Positions 33,630-40,867 of a DNA stretch of 64,000 bases are shown here, one piece after another. This DNA comes from an uncultured Olsenella sp. (GTDB lineage Bacteria > Actinomycetota > Coriobacteriia > Coriobacteriales > Atopobiaceae), in the NCBI GenBank assembly GCA_949287905.1, contig CASEHX010000012.1, forward strand, positions 18,017-82,016, written 5' to 3'. Both the position numbers and the translations under genes were made by a program. Under the pieces are notes generated by a model. It did no database searches. It was not told the DNA's origin and saw only the letters and a list, made by a program, of their open reading frames with translations. Positions within the stretch are counted from its first letter, which is position 1; each line of letters opens with the position of its first letter.

Positions 33630-34790
33630 CTAGCGGCAGCCCTCGCCCGAGGTGGGGTTGTAGGTGCCGGCGCCGCGCTTCTCGCCGATGACGTCCTCCT
33701 CGCGAAGGGTGACCCACTTCACGCCGCGACGGGTCTCGAACGCGTACGCAAGGTGCAGCATGCCGTCCGCGGCCTGGATGAGGCAGGGATACTCGTACTG
33801 CATGTTGTTGGAGCGGTTCTCGTCGCCCACGTAGCCCTGGCCGCGCTCGATGTGGCGGATGAGCGGGAAGGTCTTGCCGCCGTCCTCGGAGAGGGCGATG
33901 GAGACCGGGCAGCGGAGGCCGGGCCAGGCGCCCTTCTTGCCGTAGGCCTGCGGGGCGCTCGAGTGGTTGTAGGCAACCGCCACGCGGCCGCTCTCAAGCC
34001 TCACCGCGGCAATGCCGGAGTTGTTGTTGGGCAGCGGAGTGGGCTCGGGGACGCTCCAGGTGTCGCCGTAGTCGAGCGACTCGCTGCGATAGACCCAATC
34101 GGCCTCGCGGCTGCGCATGAAGGCGACGAGGTGCCCGTCCTCGAGCTCGACGACGCTCGGGTGAACGCGGCCGGCAGAGCCCGGCATGTCCACGCGACGC
34201 CACGTGGCGCCCTGGTCGTCGGAGATCGCAAAGGCGCTGGGGTCTCCGGCGAGGCCGCTCGCGCTGTCCGTGCAGAGCCACAGGCCGTAGATCCAGCGGC
34301 CGTTGGAGAGGACCTGGATCGCCTGGCGGGCGAAGGTGCCCTCCTCGGGGAGGACGACCTCGGGCTCGGACCAGGTGAGGCCGTCGTCCGCGGAGACCTG
34401 GCGCTTGATGACGGAGGTGTACTGCATGTTATCCTTGCCCGGCTCGCGGCCGCGCTGGGAGGTGTACATGCACCAGACCTCGCCGGACGGCGCCAGAAAC
34501 AGCGACGGGTTCTGGTTGGAGAAGTCGTTGTCGCAGGAGACGTAGATGGGCTCGCTCCACTGGTCGGAACCCTTCTCGAGACGGGACACCACGATGTTGA
34601 TGTCCGTGTCGCCCTCGAAGGTGCCGGCAAACCAGCAGCACAGGAGCGTGCCGGCGGGCGTCTCCACGAGGCCGGGGCCGTGGGCGGACGCCCAGGGGCC
34701 GGGCGGGAGCATGGCCTCGGTAACCTTCATCTCGGGATCGAAGTAGATCTGGCCGTCGGGCGTGAGCCCGGGGAGGGTTTTGACTGCCAT
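33630..34790 (-). CDS. Sialidase-like (BNR repeat) protein, cytosolic
   Basis: A 386-residue six-bladed propeller of the PF13088 (exo-alpha-sialidase-like) type: HGPGLVETPAGTLL, CCWFAGTFEGDTDINI, then Asp-box variants SADDGLTWSEP, SDDQGATW, LDYGDTWS and SEDGGKTF along its length, and Arg residues in the middle blades (MRSRE, GRVHPS). There is no signal peptide or TM helix, so it probably acts in the cytosol on an imported substrate. The classical FRIP motif is not seen, and members of this subfamily are not proven sialidases. It sits between an SLC13-like permease and a YhcH-type protein. The start ATG has GAGAGGAAGAAAG upstream. Confidence 0.8.
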   Translation of the reverse strand: MAVKTLPGLTPDGQIYFDPEMKVTEAMLPPGPWASAHGPGLVETPAGTLLCCWFAGTFEGDTDINIVVSRLEKGSDQWSEPIYVSCDNDFSNQNPSLFLAPSGEVWCMYTSQRGREPGKDNMQYTSVIKRQVSADDGLTWSEPEVVLPEEGTFARQAIQVLSNGRWIYGLWLCTDSASGLAGDPSAFAISDDQGATWRRVDMPGSAGRVHPSVVELEDGHLVAFMRSREADWVYRSESLDYGDTWSVPEPTPLPNNNSGIAAVRLESGRVAVAYNHSSAPQAYGKKGAWPGLRCPVSIALSEDGGKTFPLIRHIERGQGYVGDENRSNNMQYEYPCLIQAADGMLHLAYAFETRRGVKWVTLREEDVIGEKRGAGTYNPTSGEGCR

Positions 34791-34813
34791 CTTTCTTCCT
34801 CTCGTTCTGGAAG

Positions 34814-34844
34814 GGCCCGCCCCTACGGGAGATGGGGGCGGGCC
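34814..34844 (-). terminator. Hairpin between permease and sialidase-like gene
   Basis: GGCCCGCCCC and GGGGCGGGCC pair over 10 bp, 10 bp downstream of the permease stop codon and just upstream of the sialidase-like gene. Without a U-run it may be a processing or stability stem within the operon. Confidence 0.55.
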
Positions 34845-34854
34845 GGGCGGGAAA

Positions 34855-36174
34855 TTACATCGGGAAGACGATCAGGGCGCCCACGCACAGGAACACGAGA
34901 CGCACGATGTACTGCGGGATGGTGAACTTCCAGAACTCGACCATCGTGTACTTGCCCATGCCGTAGGCCATGGCGGGCAGGCCGTCGATGGGCATGTAGT
35001 GACCGGCCCAGCCGGAGAGCGTGACGGCCACGCAGGCGGCCATGGGGTTGTAGCCCAGGCCCTGGCACACGGCGATGGCGAGCGGCGCGAAGATCATGAC
35101 GATGCCGATCTGGGAGCCCGTGAAGCAGGCGAACGTGGAGCAGAGCACCGTGAAGATGAGCAGCAGCACGATCGGGGGCACGCCGGTGCCGATGACGCCG
35201 GCGACGGTGTTGCCGACGAGCGTGGAGAGGCAGGAGTCGGCGAGGCAGTTGGCAACGGGGATGACGCCCGCGGTCATGAGGATGATCGGGCTGAAGAGGT
35301 TGTCGCGGAACTCGCCGAAGTCGAGGACCTTGATGAGCACCATGAAGAAGGCGGCAGCACCCGGGATGACGTAGGAGAGCTGGCCGATGTAGTCAACGAG
35401 GACCATCGCCACGATGGAGATGACGAAGGCGAGGATGGTCGCGGTCTCCTTCCAGCGCGGCATGGCGGCGGGACCCTCACCGGCGAGCGCCTTGGCGTTC
35501 TCGACGGTGGGCTCGGCAACGGGGTGGCTCGGGAGGAAGCGATAGCCGACGATGGCCCACACGAGGAAGCCCACGGAGAGGAAGAAGGTCACGATGGCAA
35601 ACTGGACCATCGAGATGCCCTCCTCGAGGCCGGAGGCGGCCAGGACGGAGACGGCCACGCCGTACTGCAGGGCAACGTTGATCGGGATGAGCGGGTGGTT
35701 GGAGGCGATGCCGAGCGGCAGCATCAGCTTGGAGCTGGGGAGCTTGTCGCTGTAGGGCATGGTGACCACGAGCGAGAAGATCAGGACGTAGAACGCGGTG
35801 GAGCCCATGCCGAGGATGGAGGCGCCGAGCATGACGACGATGAGGAGAAGGACATAGCTCTTGAAGCCGCCCTTCTCGACGAGCTTGGTCATGGCGTTCT
35901 TGACGGTGTTGATCATCTGGGTCTTCTGGATGGCCGCCAGGATGACCATGAAGAACGCGAGCATCCACGTGGTGTTGTTGGTGAAGCCGGCAAAGGCGTA
36001 CGAGATGTCCCAGGGCTTGGCGAGCTCGGTCATCTGGTCGCCGAAGATCGAGCCGAAGATGACGATCAGGACGCAGCATGCAATGGGCGGCAGGCCGAAC
36101 GGCAGAACGTCAAAGAGAATCATCGCGATCATCGCGACGAGAACGACGAGCGAGAGAATCATCGCGAGTGTCAT
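34855..36174 (-). CDS. SLC13/IT-superfamily permease
   Basis: A 439-residue membrane protein with about eleven hydrophobic segments and an inverted-repeat plan typical of ion transporter superfamily carriers (DASS/CitMHS type): NTTWMLAFFMVILAA near residue 70, STAFYVLIFSLV near residue 125 and FTGSQIGIVMIFAPLA in the second half. It is a plausible carrier for an organic anion such as a dicarboxylate or sugar acid. A short charged loop near residues 215-245 separates the two halves. It heads its own segment of the locus: two hairpins and an operator-like palindrome lie between it and pdxA. The start ATG follows GGAGTTGGGAGAACA. Confidence 0.75.
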   Translation of the reverse strand: MTLAMILSLVVLVAMIAMILFDVLPFGLPPIACCVLIVIFGSIFGDQMTELAKPWDISYAFAGFTNNTTWMLAFFMVILAAIQKTQMINTVKNAMTKLVEKGGFKSYVLLLIVVMLGASILGMGSTAFYVLIFSLVVTMPYSDKLPSSKLMLPLGIASNHPLIPINVALQYGVAVSVLAASGLEEGISMVQFAIVTFFLSVGFLVWAIVGYRFLPSHPVAEPTVENAKALAGEGPAAMPRWKETATILAFVISIVAMVLVDYIGQLSYVIPGAAAFFMVLIKVLDFGEFRDNLFSPIILMTAGVIPVANCLADSCLSTLVGNTVAGVIGTGVPPIVLLLIFTVLCSTFACFTGSQIGIVMIFAPLAIAVCQGLGYNPMAACVAVTLSGWAGHYMPIDGLPAMAYGMGKYTMVEFWKFTIPQYIVRLVFLCVGALIVFPM

Positions 36175-36193
36175 TGTTCTCCCAACTCCTTTC

Positions 36194-36206
36194 CTAGTCT
36201 GACAAA
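36194..36206. promoter_or_regulatory. Palindromic operator candidate (site 2)
   Basis: CTAGTCTGACAAA is an imperfect copy of the TTTGTCTGACAAA palindrome, 20 bp upstream of the permease start. Confidence 0.5.
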
Positions 36207-36226
36207 CGTGCGAGAATCACATGCGA

Positions 36227-36310
36227 GGTCCGTCGTCCGCCGGATGACGGACCCCGCCCTACCGGGCTCTGATGGGGCCCCAGTCGCCAAACCTCGGCCC
36301 CACAGAGCCC
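36227..36310 (-). terminator. Two hairpins between pdxA-like gene and permease
   Basis: The first, just past the pdxA-like stop, pairs GGGCTCTG-GGGGCC with GGCCCC-CAGAGCCC (36264-36310). The second pairs GGTCCGTC with GACGGACC (36227-36253). They may end or attenuate transcription from the kinase-dehydrogenase unit into the transporter. Confidence 0.65.
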
Positions 36311-36316
36311 ATCTCA

Positions 36317-37384
36317 CTACCCCTGCTCCTTGGCGGCCCTCCCCGCCGCCATGCGCAGTGCGTAGTCGATGGCGTTCACGAGCGAGAGCTCGTTGGACGT
36401 CCCCTTGCCGGCAAGCGCGAAGCCCGTGCCGTGGTCGACGGACGTCCTGATGATCGGGAGACCGAGCGTGACGTTGACGCCCTCGACAGCCTTCCAGGAG
36501 CCGGCCTCGCGGTCGTACACGAAGCCGAGCGTCTTGGTGGGGATGTGCCCCTGGTCGTGGTACATGCAGACGACGATGTCGTACCAGCCGCCGTTCATCT
36601 CGGAGAAGACGCTGTCGGGCGGGCAGGGGCCCACGGCGTCGATGCCCTCCGCGCGGGCGAGCTCGATGGCGGGGATGATCTCGTCGATCTCCTCGGTGCC
36701 GAAGAGGCCGTGCTCGCCGGAGTGCGGGTTGAGGCCGGCGACGGCGACCTTGGGGTTCTCGATGCCGAGGTCGCGGCACGCCTGCCACCCCAGCTTGATG
36801 ACCTCGAGGACGCGCGGGGTCTTCACGCGGTCGCACGCCTCGCGCAGCGAGCAGTGCGTGGACACGTGCACCACGCGGAAGTCGTGATGGGCGAGCATCA
36901 TCGAGTACTTCTTGGTGCCGGTGTAGGTGGCGTAGATCTCCGTGTGGCCGTCGAAGTGCATGCCCTGCGGCGCGAGCGCCAGGTTCATGGCCTCCTTGTT
37001 GAGGGCGTTGGTGACGGTGGCGTCCACCTTGCCCTCCATGGCCAGCTCGATCGTGCGCTTGACGCTCTGGAAGGCGGCGTTGCCGCCCTCTGCGGAGACC
37101 TCGCCCAGCTTGAAGGAGGCCACGTCCTCGATGAGGTCGAGGTGGTAGACGTCGATCGTGCCCGCCTGGAACTTGGCATACGCGACGTCAGAGACGGGGT
37201 TGACCTCGATCTCCGGGTGGTTCACGAAGCCCTTGGCCTGCTCGATCATCTTTGCGTCACCGACCACGATGGGGCGGCAGCGCTCGTAGAGGGCGGGATC
37301 GGAGAGCGCCTTCACCGTGATCTCCGGGCCGTTGCCGGCCGGGTCGCCCATGGTGATGGCGACGATGGGGAGCTCGGCCGCCAT
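36317..37384 (-). CDS. pdxA2: PdxA2-like 4-phospho-acid-sugar dehydrogenase
   Basis: A 355-residue member of the PdxA family with MGDPAGNGPEI at the start and three metal-ligand histidine contexts: FDGHTEIYA, LNPHSGEHGLFG and YHDQGHIPTK. In vitamin B6 synthesis PdxA oxidises 4-phosphohydroxythreonine, but paralogues encoded beside DUF1537 kinases oxidise and decarboxylate 4-phospho-D-threonate or erythronate to dihydroxyacetone phosphate. The neighbouring DUF1537 kinase and the absence of other pyridoxine genes favour that catabolic role. The ATG at 37384 overlaps the aldolase stop as TAATG, so the two genes are coupled. Confidence 0.88.
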   Translation of the reverse strand: MAAELPIVAITMGDPAGNGPEITVKALSDPALYERCRPIVVGDAKMIEQAKGFVNHPEIEVNPVSDVAYAKFQAGTIDVYHLDLIEDVASFKLGEVSAEGGNAAFQSVKRTIELAMEGKVDATVTNALNKEAMNLALAPQGMHFDGHTEIYATYTGTKKYSMMLAHHDFRVVHVSTHCSLREACDRVKTPRVLEVIKLGWQACRDLGIENPKVAVAGLNPHSGEHGLFGTEEIDEIIPAIELARAEGIDAVGPCPPDSVFSEMNGGWYDIVVCMYHDQGHIPTKTLGFVYDREAGSWKAVEGVNVTLGLPIIRTSVDHGTGFALAGKGTSNELSLVNAIDYALRMAAGRAAKEQG

Positions 37385-38280
37385 TAGCACATCCCCTTAG
37401 CCTTGTCGGCCTCGAGCGCGGCGCTGAGGGCCTCGACGCCCTCGGGGCAGAGGTAGTTGAACGGCGCGCGGCACTTGCCGACGGGATAGCCAAGAAGGTT
37501 GACGGCGGTCTTCACCACGGTGTTGGGGTTGCCGTACTTGAAGCAGTCGCGCAGCGGCGCCACGGCGGCCTGGCATGCCTCGGCGGCCTCGTCGTCGCCC
37601 TTGGCCCAGTTCTCGTAGATGCCCACCATGTTCTTGGGGTAGACGTTGGCGCAGCCGGCTATGGCGCCCTTCGCGCCGCGGCGCAGCGCCTTGAGGATCA
37701 GGGCGTCGTTGCCGGAGAGCACGCCGAAGTCCATGTCCTTGGTGAGGTCGATGTAGGCGGAGAGGTTGTCCCAGTTGCCGGAGGAGTCCTTGGCGCCCAC
37801 GATGTTGTCGATCTTGGCGAGCTCGACGATGGTCTCGGGCTCGAGGGCGTTGCCGGTGCGCGCCGGGATGTTGTAGAGGACGATCGGCATGTTGTGCACG
37901 GCCTCGGCAACGGTGGTGTAGTGGACGATCAGCTCGTGCTGGCTCGCCTTGGCGAAGGACGGCGTGATGACAGAGAGGATGTCGGCGCCCGCCGCCTCGG
38001 CCATCTTGCACTGCTCGATGGTCTCCTTGGTGGAGATGCAGCCGGTGCCGGCGTAGACGGGCACGCGACCGGCGACCTGGTCGATGACGGTCTCGAGGAC
38101 GAGCTTCTTCTCGTCGCCGTTGAGGATGTAGCCCTCGCCGTTGGTTCCGAACGGGAAGATGCCGTGGATGCCGGCCTCGATCTGGCGGTCGACCTGGCGA
38201 CGCAGCTCCTCGAGGTTGATGGACTCGTCCTCGTTCATCGGGGTGACGATAGGAACGACGATTCCCTTGAGCTCAGCCAT
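37384..38280 (-). CDS. DapA/NanA-family aldolase
   Basis: A 298-residue class I aldolase of the dihydrodipicolinate synthase/N-acetylneuraminate lyase superfamily. The glycine loop is FGTNGEGY, the catalytic Tyr lies in LYNIPARTG and the Schiff-base Lys in GAKDSSGNW. Members cleave or form 2-keto acids with pyruvate as partner. In this catabolic locus, a lyase acting on a 2-keto-3-deoxy acid or sialic-acid-like substrate is more likely than lysine synthesis, but specificity cannot be read. A GC hairpin (38302-38318) lies upstream in the gap to the alcohol dehydrogenase gene. Confidence 0.85.
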   Translation of the reverse strand: MAELKGIVVPIVTPMNEDESINLEELRRQVDRQIEAGIHGIFPFGTNGEGYILNGDEKKLVLETVIDQVAGRVPVYAGTGCISTKETIEQCKMAEAAGADILSVITPSFAKASQHELIVHYTTVAEAVHNMPIVLYNIPARTGNALEPETIVELAKIDNIVGAKDSSGNWDNLSAYIDLTKDMDFGVLSGNDALILKALRRGAKGAIAGCANVYPKNMVGIYENWAKGDDEAAEACQAAVAPLRDCFKYGNPNTVVKTAVNLLGYPVGKCRAPFNYLCPEGVEALSAALEADKAKGMC

Positions 38281-38338
38281 GTTTCTATCCTTTCTTTTCC
38301 TGGCCGGGTGACCCGGCCGCTCCTGACGTGTTGGATCC

Positions 38339-39493
38339 CTAGAGCACCTGCGCGTAGATCGCCTTGGCGTCCTCGAGCGTGACCTCGCGCATGTTGTTCA
38401 CGAGCAGGCGCTGGACCGTCATGCCCGCAGCCGCGAGCTGGTCGACGTTGGCGTCGGTCACGCCCAGCTCCTCGAGCTTCTTGGGGATGTCGAGGTGGCT
38501 CACGATCTGGTCCATGCGCTCGATGACGGCGGCGGACTTCTCCTCTACCGTGGCGGCGTCGCCGTGGATGGCGCGGTCGTAGGCCACCGCGAGGCGCTCG
38601 CGGATGGCGGGCTCGTTGAAGTGCATCACGGGGCTCAGCAGGATGGCGTTGGAGACACCGTGCGCCACGTGGTACTTGCCGCCGAGCGGGTAGGACAGGG
38701 CGTGCACCGCCGTGGTGCCGGAGGCCGTGATGGCGATGCCGGCGTAGAAGCTCGCGATCTGCATGGCGCGCTTGGCATCCATGGCCTCGGGGTCGTCGCA
38801 GGCGGCCTCGATGTTGTTGATGATGAGGTCAAAGGCCTCGAGGGCAAAGATGTCGGAGAAGGGGTTGGCCTTCGTGGACGTGTAGCACTCGATGGCGTGG
38901 CAGAGGGCGTCGATGCCCGTCGAGGCCGCGATCGGACGCGGGAGGTTCTTGATCATGCGGGCGTCCAGGACCACGTAGTCGGCGATCATCGCGTCGTTCA
39001 CGATGCCGACCTTGAGCTCGTCCTCGGGCACGGCCACGATGGCGTTGGGCGTGGCCTCGGCGCCGGTGCCGGCCGTGGTGGGGACCATGAAGGTCGTGAG
39101 CTGCTTGGTGGCACGGGTCGGGTCGGCGAGAAGGTCGTGGACGGTGTAGGCGTCCGTGGCGCAGACGGCGGCGAGCTTGGCCGCGTCCATGACGGAGCCG
39201 CCGCCCACGGCAACGATGGCGTCCGCAGAGGCGCTCTTGACCTGGTCGACCACGTTCTGAACCTGGCCGTAGGTGGGCTCGGCGGGGATGTCGTCGATGA
39301 TCTCGAACGTTGCGCCCGCGGACTCGATGGCCTCGAGCACCGGGTTCACCAGACCGAGCTTGTGCAGGGAGGCGTCCGTGAACACGACGACGCTCCCGGC
39401 GCCCTCCTTGCGCAGCGCCGCCGCGAGCTCGTCGATGGGGTTCTCGCCACCGTAGACGACCTTGGGGAGCCTGAGGGAATACTTGCTAAGCAT
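38339..39493 (-). CDS. Iron-containing (type III) alcohol dehydrogenase
   Basis: A 384-residue NAD(P)-dependent dehydrogenase. It has the nucleotide-binding GGGSVMDAAK, PTTAGTGAEAT, the metal-binding GIDALCHAIECY and HALSYPLGGKYHVAHGVSNAI, with Asp/His ligands in place. Family members reduce or oxidise short alcohols, lactaldehyde or sugar-derived aldehydes. In this locus it may act on the acid sugar before phosphorylation or on the aldehyde released by the aldolase. The ATG at 39493 has AAGGAG seven bases upstream, and it overlaps the kinase gene by 8 bp, so they are coupled. Confidence 0.9.
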   Translation of the reverse strand: MLSKYSLRLPKVVYGGENPIDELAAALRKEGAGSVVVFTDASLHKLGLVNPVLEAIESAGATFEIIDDIPAEPTYGQVQNVVDQVKSASADAIVAVGGGSVMDAAKLAAVCATDAYTVHDLLADPTRATKQLTTFMVPTTAGTGAEATPNAIVAVPEDELKVGIVNDAMIADYVVLDARMIKNLPRPIAASTGIDALCHAIECYTSTKANPFSDIFALEAFDLIINNIEAACDDPEAMDAKRAMQIASFYAGIAITASGTTAVHALSYPLGGKYHVAHGVSNAILLSPVMHFNEPAIRERLAVAYDRAIHGDAATVEEKSAAVIERMDQIVSHLDIPKKLEELGVTDANVDQLAAAGMTVQRLLVNNMREVTLEDAKAIYAQVL

Positions 39494-40733
39494 GGGCACA
39501 CTCCTTCACTGCCTCACGGGGGCCGCCCGCCATCTCGACGAAGAGCTCCCTGTTTCCAAACCCACCTGACTTAGAGAAGATCACGAGGCTCTGGCCCGAG
39601 AGGCCGAGCTCAAAACCCACGATGCCGGGCACCGGCTGACCGAGCGGCCTCACGAGCCCCACCCCCGCCTGGGAGAGAAAGCTCGAGAGGATGTCCCCGC
39701 CCGTGACGAGCACGCGGCCGCGCACGCCGCGCTCGCAGATGCGCACGAGGATCGCCCCGATGTGGTCCGCCACGACCTGGCGGACGTCCGCGCCCTCGGG
39801 CAGGAGCCCGGTGAGGTCCTCCATCCCGGAGCCGTCCACGACCGTGAGGGGGCGCTCCGACCACGAGGCGGAGACGCGGGAGACGAACTCGCGCCCCGCG
39901 GGGCCGTCGAGCCAGGAGTCGTCGCACTTCTCGGTGCTCCCGATGTGGAACGTGCTCGCGCCGGACTGCTCCGCGCAGGCGCACTGCGCCCTCGACGTGC
40001 CGTTCACGCTGCCGCAGACCACGAGCAGGCCGCCCGTCTCACCGTGCGCCTCAACGTACTCGGGGTCGAGGTCGAGGACGCGCGCGAGGGCGCTCGCGAC
40101 TCCCGAGCAGCCCGCCACGACGCCGAGCTCGCCCGCCGCGTCGAGCATGCGCACGCGCTCGAGCATCGAGTCCTGGGAGGTGACGTCGTAGACCACGATG
40201 CCCCTGGCGTCGGGCGGGAGGGGCTCGCCCTCCCCCACCACGGTCACGGGAGCGTTGGTCTGTGCGGCGATGAGCTCGCGAACGTCCGAGCTGGCAACGG
40301 GCTCGAAGGGGTCGAGCCCAAAGCGGCTCTCGCTCACGGGGACGCCGTCCACGTAGTGGATGCCGGCGCGCGTGACGCGGTCCATGTCGGGCAGGGCGGG
40401 TATGAAGTGGAGCCTCTCGGCGCCGCTCGCCTGCCACGCGGCCGCCAGCTCGGCGCCCACGTTGCCCCGCAGGGCGGAGTCGGTCTTCTTGACCACGCAG
40501 GAAACGCCCGCCTCGCGGGCGAGGGAGACCAGGCGGCACACGCGCTCGGCGGCTTCGGGGGCACTGAGATGCCTTGTGCCCGCGTTGACCGCGAGCGCAG
40601 AGGGGCACGAGTCGAGAAGGTGACGGTCGACGCCCTCCGGAGAGGTGGACACGACCACGGCGGCCGGCAGGAGGCACACGCCCGCATCGAGCGCGCCCGT
40701 AAGGTCGTCGGCGATGAGCAGGATTTTTGCCAT
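39486..40733 (-). CDS. DUF1537 four-carbon acid sugar kinase
   Basis: A 415-residue kinase of the OtnK/DtnK/LtnK family, which phosphorylates threonate or erythronate-type acids at O4. The N-terminal substrate domain begins with IADDLTGALDAG, and the C-terminal nucleotide domain has TGGDILSSFL, PGIVGFE and SGGFGNRELF. The pair DUF1537 plus PdxA2 is established in acid-sugar catabolism, so the chain acid sugar, 4-phosphate, dihydroxyacetone phosphate is a reasonable model. The ATG at 40733 follows GGAGGTGCCT. It is the first gene of the leftward operon and is divergent from the PrpR-like regulator. Confidence 0.88.
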   Translation of the reverse strand: MAKILLIADDLTGALDAGVCLLPAAVVVSTSPEGVDRHLLDSCPSALAVNAGTRHLSAPEAAERVCRLVSLAREAGVSCVVKKTDSALRGNVGAELAAAWQASGAERLHFIPALPDMDRVTRAGIHYVDGVPVSESRFGLDPFEPVASSDVRELIAAQTNAPVTVVGEGEPLPPDARGIVVYDVTSQDSMLERVRMLDAAGELGVVAGCSGVASALARVLDLDPEYVEAHGETGGLLVVCGSVNGTSRAQCACAEQSGASTFHIGSTEKCDDSWLDGPAGREFVSRVSASWSERPLTVVDGSGMEDLTGLLPEGADVRQVVADHIGAILVRICERGVRGRVLVTGGDILSSFLSQAGVGLVRPLGQPVPGIVGFELGLSGQSLVIFSKSGGFGNRELFVEMAGGPREAVKECAHA

Positions 40734-40744
40734 AGGCACCTCCG

Positions 40745-40757
40745 TTCTGTCTGAGAA
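40745..40757. promoter_or_regulatory. Palindromic operator candidate (site 3)
   Basis: TTCTGTCTGAGAA is a degenerate version of the TTTGTCTGACAAA palindrome, about 12 bp upstream of the kinase start. Together with sites 1 and 2 it places a similar element before three units of the locus. Confidence 0.45.
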
Positions 40758-40817
40758 AATCCTGAACCTCTCGCCATCGTTTCGACACATCCTCGCGACC
40801 GAAGAATCGTTACAATT

Positions 40818-40851
40818 TGAAACGTCTTTCTGGAGATATGTGTTTCATATC
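40818..40851. promoter_or_regulatory. Inverted repeats in the kinase-regulator divergent gap
   Basis: TGAAAC (40818-40823) and GTTTCA (40842-40847) form an inverted repeat, and GATATG (40835) with CATATC (40846) forms a second one overlapping it. They sit 17-50 bp upstream of the regulator start, and are plausible binding sites for a Fis-type HTH dimer. Confidence 0.5.
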
Positions 40852-40867
40852 TGAACGGATGTGAGCC

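Noticed and set aside
36317..37384. Vitamin B6 biosynthesis PdxA
   Set aside because: Coupling to a DUF1537 kinase operon and absence of PdxJ or SerC nearby favour the catabolic PdxA2 role.
37384..38280. Lysine-pathway DapA
   Set aside because: It sits inside a catabolic operon and no other lysine genes are near, so a 2-keto-acid aldolase is preferred.
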